DNA of 10,101 nt from a bacterium (lineage in GTDB: Bacteria > Dependentiae > Babeliae > Babeliales > UASB340), in the NCBI GenBank assembly GCA_030630075.1, contig DAOVNS010000044.1, positions 1 to 10,101 of the forward strand. Reading direction: 5' to 3'. Every line of letters begins with the position of its first letter. Position 1 is the first letter of the stretch. The notes beneath the pieces were generated by a model, which saw nothing but the letters and a program-made list of their open reading frames with translations, made no database searches and was not told where the DNA came from. The position numbers and the translations under genes are program-made. Below, piece after piece: positions 1-6,447 of this stretch.

Positions 1-51
1 ACCCGTTTAAGCATTTATTAAATTTATTTAATTTTTAATTGAGAGCCTCCA

Positions 52-90
52 TGCCCGCCGAAGCCTTGGCGAAGGCTGGTTGAGGCGGCA
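52..90. repeat. GC-rich nested hairpin element (left copy)
   Basis: A GC-rich island in very AT-rich surroundings. The outer stem is CCGCC (55-59) with GGCGG (84-88), and a few more pairs are possible outward (TG at 52-53 with CA at 89-90). The inner hairpin is AGCCTT (62-67) with AAGGCT (72-77) around a GGCG loop. The 17 bases at 55-71 match 15 of 17 at 8696-8712, so this belongs to the same repeat family as the elements near the GIY-YIG gene. It is directly followed by a terminator, as those copies are. Function is inferred, not known. Confidence 0.65.
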
Positions 91-98
91 TTGTGGTA

Positions 99-133
99 GC
101 CCTGTGGCGTAAGCCCAGGGCGTTTTTATTTTT
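99..133 (+). terminator. Rightward intrinsic terminator
   Basis: GCCCTG (99-104) pairs with CAGGGC (116-121). GG (106-107) can add pairs with CC (114-115) around a short CGTAAG loop, leaving T105 bulged. A T-rich tract (TTTTT, A, TTTTT) follows. The T-tract is on the plus strand, so it would stop transcription coming from a gene left of the window that converges on aspS. The same hairpin lies downstream of aspS but has no U-tract in that direction, so I do not claim it as the aspS terminator. Confidence 0.6.
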
Positions 134-153
134 AACTTTTTAAAAAAGTTTTT

Positions 154-1914
154 TTATTTAATTTGTAAATGCAAATCCTTAAGTTGTTTCGTATCAACAA
201 CAGATGGAGTATCGATCATTGGGCAAACACCACTTTGTGTTTTTGGAAATGCAATAACATCGCGAATCGATTTCGAATTTGTTAAAAGCATAATTAAACG
301 ATCAATACCTAAAGCAATTCCACCATGAGGAGGAAAACCAAACTCTTGTGCTTCAAGCAAAAATCCAAATTTATCTTTTGCTTCTTTTTTATCAATTCCT
401 AAAAGTTCAAATATTTTAAGTTGAGTTTTTTCGTCATGAATTCGAATTGAACCACCGCCTAATTCTTCACCATTACAAATAATATCATATGCGCGCGCGA
501 TAACTTTTGCAGGATCTAACTTTTCCCAACCTTTTTTTGGCGAAGTAAAAGGGTGATGTTTTGCAAAATATCTTTTTTGCTCTCCATCCCATTCAAGAAG
601 TGGAAAATCTGTAACCCAAAATAAATTAAATTCATCTTCTGGAATTAAGTCTAATTTTTTTGCAAGCTCAAGACGAAGTCGACCTAAAACCTCCCAAGCC
701 TCTTCATATTTATCAGCAACCAAGAAAATGGTGTCGGCTGTCGTAAGACTAGGAATTAGTTTTCTTGCTTCTATGAAGAATTTTGTTGACAGGAATTTTG
801 ATATAGTTGATTCGGCAGATCCATCTTCTGTAAAGCGAATCCAAATAAGACCTTTAGCTTTCATTCGTTCTGTTGCAAGCTTTACCCACTTATCAAGTTC
901 GGAACGCGAAAATTGTTTTTTTGGAAGACAAACTGCACCAACTTTTCCACCCTTATCAATAACTGACTTCAAAAACTTGAGTTCGGTTGACTCAAACAAA
1001 GACGTAAAATCATTTATTTCAAGCCCAAAACGCATATCGGGCTTATCTGAACCAAATCTTTTAAAAACTTCTTGATAAGTGAACCTTTTCAGAGGTAATG
1101 TGAGTGACTTGTTGAATATTTTTTCCCAAACAGCATTCATCATGCCTTCGCAAGCATCCTGCACGTCGGACTCTTGAACAAACGACATCTCCAAATCAAG
1201 CTGTGTGAACTCCGGTTGGCGGTTTGCTCTAAAATCTTCATCGCGAAAACATTTCGCGACTTGAAAATATTTATCAACTCCAGATGCCATCAAAAGTTGT
1301 TTATAAATTTGCGGCGATTGCGGAAGTGCATAAAATTCTCCCGGTTGCAAACGAGACGGAACTAAAAAATCTCGTGCACCTTCTGGAGTACTTTTGGAAA
1401 GAATTGGAGTTTCTATTTCGTAAAATTCTTCTTTATTTAAATATTCACGAATTGCAAAAATAGCATCGCGTCGCGTTTTAATTATGCTTTGCATTTTTTC
1501 GCGTCGTAAATCTAAATAACGATATTTAAGTCTTAATTCGTCATCAACATTATCTGCATCTTCTAATTGGTATGGAAGGGGTTTTGACTTGTTTACAATG
1601 GATAAATCCTGAACTATTAATTCAAATTTTCCTGTTTTTAAATCTGGATTAATATTTCCATCGGCTCTATTTATAACTTTTCCATGAACAGAAATTACAA
1701 ATTCTGCACGAATTGTTTTTGCATTTTCTGCAATATCTTTATTTTTTTCTGGATTAATAACAAGTTGCATAATTCCAGTTCTATCACGCAGATCAATAAA
1801 AATAAGCCCGCCGTGATCGCGAATATTATCAACCCAACCAGATAAAAAAACTTCTTTGTCTAAAAACATTTCAGTAACCTGGCCACAGTAAACAGAGCGT
1901 CTAAATTCTTGCAT
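154..1914 (-). CDS. aspS: Aspartyl-tRNA synthetase, bacterial type, probably non-discriminating
   Basis: Class II synthetase that charges tRNA-Asp with aspartate in the cytoplasm. At 586 residues it has normal bacterial AspRS length. Domains in order: N-terminal anticodon-binding OB fold (about 1-110, with GWVDNIRDHGG at 26-36); catalytic core opening with motif 1 near 165-172 (proline 170); motif 2 (222-242, FRDEDFRA then QPEFTQLDLE); the bacterial GAD insertion (about 300-410); and motif 3 (GIALGIDRL, 532-540, with Arg539). His34 and Gly86 sit where I recall non-discriminating AspRS having His and Gly (P. aeruginosa His31 and Gly81), whereas E. coli has Leu and Lys. That suggests it also makes Asp-tRNA(Asn) for GatCAB; this is inference. 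The start is fixed by a strong Shine-Dalgarno AAGGAAGG just upstream. It is transcribed alone and divergently from the large exported-protein gene. Confidence 0.97.
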   Translation of the reverse strand: MQEFRRSVYCGQVTEMFLDKEVFLSGWVDNIRDHGGLIFIDLRDRTGIMQLVINPEKNKDIAENAKTIRAEFVISVHGKVINRADGNINPDLKTGKFELIVQDLSIVNKSKPLPYQLEDADNVDDELRLKYRYLDLRREKMQSIIKTRRDAIFAIREYLNKEEFYEIETPILSKSTPEGARDFLVPSRLQPGEFYALPQSPQIYKQLLMASGVDKYFQVAKCFRDEDFRANRQPEFTQLDLEMSFVQESDVQDACEGMMNAVWEKIFNKSLTLPLKRFTYQEVFKRFGSDKPDMRFGLEINDFTSLFESTELKFLKSVIDKGGKVGAVCLPKKQFSRSELDKWVKLATERMKAKGLIWIRFTEDGSAESTISKFLSTKFFIEARKLIPSLTTADTIFLVADKYEEAWEVLGRLRLELAKKLDLIPEDEFNLFWVTDFPLLEWDGEQKRYFAKHHPFTSPKKGWEKLDPAKVIARAYDIICNGEELGGGSIRIHDEKTQLKIFELLGIDKKEAKDKFGFLLEAQEFGFPPHGGIALGIDRLIMLLTNSKSIRDVIAFPKTQSGVCPMIDTPSVVDTKQLKDLHLQIK

Positions 1915-1952
1915 TGTCCCTTCCTTACGTTAAATTTATTCTTACACAAATA

Positions 1953-1979
1953 ATTGTATCATGTTTTATGTAAAAACAA
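1953..1979 (-). promoter_or_regulatory. Possible aspS promoter
   Basis: Read on the minus strand, TTGTTT (1974-1979) and TACAAT (1953-1958) are spaced 15 bases apart, about 40 bases upstream of the aspS start. The -10 matches the sigma-70 consensus at 5 of 6 positions, but the spacing is short and the background is AT-rich. The left arm of an 11-bp inverted repeat (1959-1969) lies inside the spacer, so a regulator bound there could block this promoter. Confidence 0.4.
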
Positions 1980-2032
1980 ATACTTGCAGGGCAATATTAC
2001 CTTTATTACCAATAATTTGTTATAAAACATGA
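1959..2032. repeat. 11-bp inverted repeat in the divergent control region
   Basis: TCATGTTTTAT (1959-1969) and ATAAAACATGA (2022-2032) are perfect reverse complements separated by 52 bases. Each half reads ATAAAACATGA in the direction of the gene it faces: aspS on the minus strand, the exported-protein gene on the plus strand. This fits a pair of operator half-sites or a shared promoter element, but neither is established. Confidence 0.5.
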
Positions 2033-2050
2033 AAACGTAATCAAAGAAGG

Positions 2051-2113
2051 GCACCGATGAACAAAATGGTGCGTTATTTTTTAAGAATTTTCAGTATCTA
2101 ATTTCTTAAAAAA
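2051..2113 (+). promoter_or_regulatory. Structured leader with possible 14-codon ORF
   Basis: Two hairpins precede the 991-residue gene: GCACC (2051-2055) with GGTGC (2068-2072), and an 11-bp perfect stem, TTTTTTAAGAA (2077-2087) with TTCTTAAAAAA (2103-2113). An ATG at 2057 with a GAAGGG Shine-Dalgarno 5 bases upstream opens a 14-codon ORF (MNKMVRYFLRIFSI, stop TAA 2099-2101). The ORF runs through the first hairpin and ends in the loop of the second. It could be a leader-peptide attenuator or RNA-stability element, or chance in AT-rich DNA. Confidence 0.3.
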
Positions 2114-2131
2114 CTCTAATTAACTAATACC

Positions 2132-2159
2132 TTGCTATTAAAATACCCAAATAGATATT
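2132..2159 (+). promoter_or_regulatory. Possible promoter of the exported-protein gene
   Basis: TTGCTA (2132-2137) and GATATT (2154-2159) have 16-base spacing, and each matches the sigma-70 consensus at 4 of 6 positions. It lies about 45 bases upstream of the ATG at 2204. It is weak and could be coincidental. If transcription instead starts further upstream, the hairpins at 2051-2113 become part of the leader RNA. Confidence 0.25.
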
Positions 2160-2203
2160 TTTAAAAAAATAGATTATTTAATAAATTAAAAAGGGTAAAA
2201 CAC

Positions 2204-5179
2204 ATGCTAAATCAAACTATTAAAAAGTTTTTAATAAAAATCTTAATCATTTGTTTTTCAATATCAACTTCATATGCAAAAATTACAGATATTTTTGATA
2301 TGGCAGGATTTTATAACTGCTTTAATGAAGAAGCCTCATATCTTTCACCTTTTCATGCAATACCGCTAAAAAGGTTACCTTCAAGTTTTTATTTTTTTGG
2401 AAATGCAGTTGTTGAATTGGGAGCAACACAATCGCTAGGAAGAATGATGCCTGTTGTCAAAAACATTAAGGGCGGTGATAACACAACAATATTAACATTA
2501 CAATTATTTTATGCTTTAGGTAATGAATTTAATCCAACAACAGAACCCACCAATCCTGCTACATATCTAACACCAGAAACTATTGGAAAAATTGTTGGAT
2601 TCATGCATGAACTTATTATAGCAAACAAACAAAGAGATTTTGCTCATGAAAAAGAAATTTTTACTCCATTAATACAAAAATTTGAGCAACTAAGAGATAT
2701 TATTAACCAAAAAAAAGATGGCAAACCCGAATTCGAAAAACTTGAAAAACATATAGGCTTCGATCAAAAAGATATTTTCTTTTGGATGGAGCAAGTTATT
2801 CGTTTAAGTACAAACATGAAGATCATAAAAGAAAATACCGATATCGCGCAAAAAATTACAGAAATAAAAGGTATGATTAAACAAATAAAAAAAATATCTG
2901 ATCAATTAAAAAAATTTGCAACAGAAGAACTTACTAATTCTCTTGCAGAGTTAATTAAACAATCTATACCTAAAGATAAAACCGCACACACAAAAAAAGC
3001 AACTCAGAATTCAACTCAATTTGCACGATTAATAATTGAGTCACTAAAAGAGTGCGGTGACCTTAAAACTTCAGAAAACTTACTCCAAAAATATCCAAAC
3101 TATGTAACATTTTTTTTATTAATTTGTTTCCTTTATGAAAAAGCTAACAATATAGGAGATCTTGTTGCATATCTTAATCAATTACCGCAAACAACACTTA
3201 AAGAAGAATGGCGACAAATAATTCAAACACGATTTAATCCAAAAGAAATTTCAGACATAGCATTAAACACTGAATTTGATGAAACAAAAGAAAGAAAAGA
3301 TCAATTCTTAAATAATAATTATGAAAAAATATGCATTGCAAGCTTATACCAATCAGTTTTAAATTACCCTCCTCAATTTGATTGGAGTAAATGGAAATTT
3401 ACAGTAACTGATAATCCTGAAGATAGATTTATGTTGAATGTATCAAATGGTAATTTTCGACCCTGCGTAGAATTCACAATTTTTGATTTCATCCAATTTT
3501 TATTATTTAAATTAGGATTATTTGATCCTACACCTCAAATATTTAATACCGAAGAAATTCCTAATGCAATTAAAGAATTCTTAAAAAGCAAGGGTAAATC
3601 TTTTGATGAAAAAAAGTTGGATCAACAACTTTTATTAATAACCAATTTTTTTAGAAAATTTCAAAAATTAGATACCAAAGAAGCAATTGTGGAATGGCTA
3701 AAACTTGTATCAAATATTTCAGGCATTAAATATCTAATGCGCAAAAAAGAAACCGAGTCATCACAAAAAGTAAATTTTGAGAAAGTTAGAGGAATTCCAA
3801 AACATACAGAAAATTTTATTCATCCAATAAAAGATGAAGATGTAAAATCTACATATGGAAAAAATTCAACACAGACTGATTCTTCATATTATCTCTTCGA
3901 ATTAGCTGGATTACCAAGCAATTTAATTAATTTAACAAATTATTTTTTAGGATTTAATAATCAAAATTTTCAAGAACTATGTCGGCTTTTTAATTTAACT
4001 CCTATAAATACTAACCTACAAAATCTTAATGATGACTATATATATAAAGAACAAATTATTTTAAAACCTGAATTCAAATCTCAAGGAACAACTATAAGCT
4101 TCAATATATCGGCAGGCCATAATGATTTCACACTCAAACCATCTGCAGTTACAACAAACATGCCCGATATCATATCATATGCTGGTAATTTTGGTGTTAA
4201 TGATTATGTAAAACAAAACATATTTGCTTTAGCTCCACAAGGAGTATTTGAAGATATAAATTTTTTTATAAAAAACATTGCAAAACCATACTATAACAAT
4301 CCAGAACAACACATTGTTACTCAACTAGAACCAGAATCAGAAACTTATTATTGCGCATTCCCATATAAATTATTTTTACAAAATTTATTTAATGGTGATC
4401 CAGCTCTTGCAAATATGCTTATTGCATCTTTATATAGCCAATTGCCTTATAAAGCCGCAAAAAAACCTAATCCTATAGAATTGACAGCGGAACGAATATC
4501 AAATTTTATTATTAAAGAAAAAAAAGAAAATGCAGCAAATTTAGTAATAAAAGAAATATATAATCAACTCAGGGTAGAAGAATTTATTTATCTTTCTTTG
4601 CTAGAAAATCTTTTAGACAAAATTTTAAATGTTTGCGATATAATAACTACTACAAAATTAGTTAATGAAACTTTAGAAAATTTATTTTCGTTATTAGATC
4701 TTTCATTAAAAAACCAACTTTCAGAAAATTTTATAAATTCTTTAATTAATAAAATTAAACTTTTATTACCTAAATCATCAGAACAAATCTCTTTTGAAAT
4801 ATCACTTGATGGGAGTTCTAAAGAATTTACGTTTGGCCTTTTTAAATTTTCATCAGCAGAATTAATAGAAAAATTAAGAAAAGAAGGGTTTACAGAATTA
4901 TTTGATACAGCTTTTGATATTGGTATTAATGATTATATAGAAACGCTACTAACAAGCTTAAAAATGATGTCTCTGATTAAAAGAACGGAGCAGGTACAAA
5001 TAAGAATTGATGAAATTGCTGCTAAAATAAAGGCATCATTACAAGAAAAATCTGCACCACCAAAAGAAATAAGTTTTGATGGAAATACAATCAAATTTGG
5101 CGACTTTAATTCTGCATCTGAAAATCTTATTGAACAATTAAAAGATAAAGGGTTAATTCAATGGGCTGTGACAGAATAA
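2204..5179 (+). CDS. Large exported protein of unknown function, with C-terminal tandem repeats
   Basis: I do not recognise this 991-residue protein. A clear signal peptide opens it: a lysine-containing n-region (1-12), a hydrophobic stretch (ILIICFSISTS, 13-23) and a likely cleavage after SYA (Ala25). It should therefore leave the cytoplasm. No convincing further membrane span is seen; 301-311 is hydrophobic but short. The mature protein looks mostly helical and is rich in Lys, Asn, Ile and Leu, with charged helical stretches around 205-260. The last 170 residues hold two related units (about 821-908 and 909-991), each a helical part followed by an IS-x-DG...FxFG-x-F strand segment and an ELIEKLRKEG-type helix. 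No catalytic motif, lipobox (cleavage is at Ala-Lys, no Cys) or sortase signal is visible. AAGGG (2191-2195) supports the start. A role in host contact or the cell surface is speculation. Confidence 0.9.
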   Translation: MLNQTIKKFLIKILIICFSISTSYAKITDIFDMAGFYNCFNEEASYLSPFHAIPLKRLPSSFYFFGNAVVELGATQSLGRMMPVVKNIKGGDNTTILTLQLFYALGNEFNPTTEPTNPATYLTPETIGKIVGFMHELIIANKQRDFAHEKEIFTPLIQKFEQLRDIINQKKDGKPEFEKLEKHIGFDQKDIFFWMEQVIRLSTNMKIIKENTDIAQKITEIKGMIKQIKKISDQLKKFATEELTNSLAELIKQSIPKDKTAHTKKATQNSTQFARLIIESLKECGDLKTSENLLQKYPNYVTFFLLICFLYEKANNIGDLVAYLNQLPQTTLKEEWRQIIQTRFNPKEISDIALNTEFDETKERKDQFLNNNYEKICIASLYQSVLNYPPQFDWSKWKFTVTDNPEDRFMLNVSNGNFRPCVEFTIFDFIQFLLFKLGLFDPTPQIFNTEEIPNAIKEFLKSKGKSFDEKKLDQQLLLITNFFRKFQKLDTKEAIVEWLKLVSNISGIKYLMRKKETESSQKVNFEKVRGIPKHTENFIHPIKDEDVKSTYGKNSTQTDSSYYLFELAGLPSNLINLTNYFLGFNNQNFQELCRLFNLTPINTNLQNLNDDYIYKEQIILKPEFKSQGTTISFNISAGHNDFTLKPSAVTTNMPDIISYAGNFGVNDYVKQNIFALAPQGVFEDINFFIKNIAKPYYNNPEQHIVTQLEPESETYYCAFPYKLFLQNLFNGDPALANMLIASLYSQLPYKAAKKPNPIELTAERISNFIIKEKKENAANLVIKEIYNQLRVEEFIYLSLLENLLDKILNVCDIITTTKLVNETLENLFSLLDLSLKNQLSENFINSLINKIKLLLPKSSEQISFEISLDGSSKEFTFGLFKFSSAELIEKLRKEGFTELFDTAFDIGINDYIETLLTSLKMMSLIKRTEQVQIRIDEIAAKIKASLQEKSAPPKEISFDGNTIKFGDFNSASENLIEQLKDKGLIQWAVTE

Positions 5180-5182
5180 ATA

Positions 5183-6442
5183 TCAAGACTTAGAAAGGGT
5201 AAATAACTCATTTGCCTTTTCTAATAATTTTTTCTTTTTGGCTTCAGAAAAATCTTTATTATCTTGATGCTTAGTATCAAGATATTTAGTATCTAAGTAT
5301 TTTTCTAATAAAGAACTAATATTCATATCAATTTTCAACGAAGCTCTTCTTTCTCTCGTCTCTTGTTTGCGAACAGGACAAATTGAAACAAGATGCATTG
5401 CGCAAGAACAAACATTTTGAATTTTTTGCAGATCCACTTTATCTTTTTTGCCATCAGGAACATGATAAATAATTTTTAAAATAGAATCTTTAATATCATG
5501 TTTTTCTAATTCATTCAAAAGTTGTTCTGTATGATCTTTTCCATGTTCTAAAAAAACCTCAATTTGAATCATAGGTCGAGTTTTTAGTTGAACAAATTCA
5601 AAAGAACATCTTTTTTCTTTTTTTAAATCAATTTCAACTTTGCAAAAACCTTTTTGTTCTTTTCTTTCTCCAAAATCAATTCTTTCAATCGAACCAGGAT
5701 AAACAACCGCAGGATAACCATTTGGATTTAAATTTTGATATCTATGTAAGTGTCCAAGTGCAACATAATCAAAAGGTTTTATAGCCAGTTGCGATGGTAA
5801 AAAAATTGGATCATTTCCAAAAACTGCACACTTTTCTGACCCAGAAAATATTCCTGTTCCAACAGTTAAGTGTCCTGCTAAAACTGCAGGAATCGAATCA
5901 TCAAGTTGTTCTGCTAAAGTTTGAATAATATTACTAACAGCTTGAGAAAGAAAAGCAGTTATTTGTGCATTATCCTTTAGGTGAAATTGTTTGTCAGCAA
6001 TTATGTTATTTCTTGTTGGCCAAGGAATTCCAACAATTTGGATTGGTCCATTTTTTGTTTCAAATTTTAAAATATCTGGTTTAGAAAAAACATGAAAACC
6101 ATTAATTGGAAGTTCACTTAAAATATCAAGTGAATTTGCTTTTCCAAAACTTAAAGGGTGATCGTGATTTCCCACAACAGAAACAACAGGAATTCCTGCT
6201 TCTTTTAATTTAAAAAAAAGATTCATCAATATTTTTTGATGAGTGGGTGTGGGGAACGCAGTTTTATATGCATCCCCACAAAATATAAAAAAATCTACAT
6301 CTTCTTTTATCGCAAGATCAACACATTTTTGAAAACTTTTTTTAAAATCCAACAACCGAGAATGTATTCCCGTTTTTGAATCAAGTTTACCGTAGTTTTC
6401 TACCCCAAGATGAATATCTGCTGTATGAAAAAATTTAATCAT
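5183..6442 (-). CDS. sbcD: SbcD-like calcineurin-fold nuclease subunit
   Basis: Metallophosphoesterase of the SbcD/Mre11 family, which with an SbcC/Rad50 ATPase processes DNA ends and hairpins. At 419 residues it has normal family length. The metal-binding motifs are all present: DIH (Asp9, His11), GD (Asp57), GNHD (Asn92, His93), GH (His191) and GHLH (His231, His233). Residues 1-275 are the nuclease domain. Residues 280-375 correspond to the cap region, and the tail (376-419) is Lys-rich and probably helical. The tail contains a short tandem repeat, KYLDT-KYLDT-KHQDN (381-395). The start lies 5 bases after the glmU stop with no good Shine-Dalgarno, so translation probably couples to glmU. 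No sbcC lies beside it in this window, unlike the usual sbcD-sbcC pair, so the partner must be elsewhere or the protein is a solitary relative. The gene symbol is by family resemblance. Confidence 0.85.
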   Translation of the reverse strand: MIKFFHTADIHLGVENYGKLDSKTGIHSRLLDFKKSFQKCVDLAIKEDVDFFIFCGDAYKTAFPTPTHQKILMNLFFKLKEAGIPVVSVVGNHDHPLSFGKANSLDILSELPINGFHVFSKPDILKFETKNGPIQIVGIPWPTRNNIIADKQFHLKDNAQITAFLSQAVSNIIQTLAEQLDDSIPAVLAGHLTVGTGIFSGSEKCAVFGNDPIFLPSQLAIKPFDYVALGHLHRYQNLNPNGYPAVVYPGSIERIDFGERKEQKGFCKVEIDLKKEKRCSFEFVQLKTRPMIQIEVFLEHGKDHTEQLLNELEKHDIKDSILKIIYHVPDGKKDKVDLQKIQNVCSCAMHLVSICPVRKQETRERRASLKIDMNISSLLEKYLDTKYLDTKHQDNKDFSEAKKKKLLEKANELFTLSKS

Positions 6443-6447
6443 ATTTA

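Noticed and set aside
41..133. Riboswitch or small RNA
   Set aside because: Folds as two simple hairpins without any ligand-binding consensus I know. A repeat plus a terminator explains it.
134..150. aspS terminator from the AT palindrome AACTTTTT/AAAAAGTT
   Set aside because: There is no usable loop and no G/C pairs beyond one, and on the minus strand it is not followed by a U-tract.
728..1075. 115-codon plus-strand ORF
   Set aside because: Lies entirely inside aspS on the opposite strand. The aspS frame has clear family motifs and this frame has none.
1174..1365. 63-codon plus-strand ORF
   Set aside because: Antisense shadow of aspS motif 2 and its surroundings, with no ribosome binding site or family resemblance.
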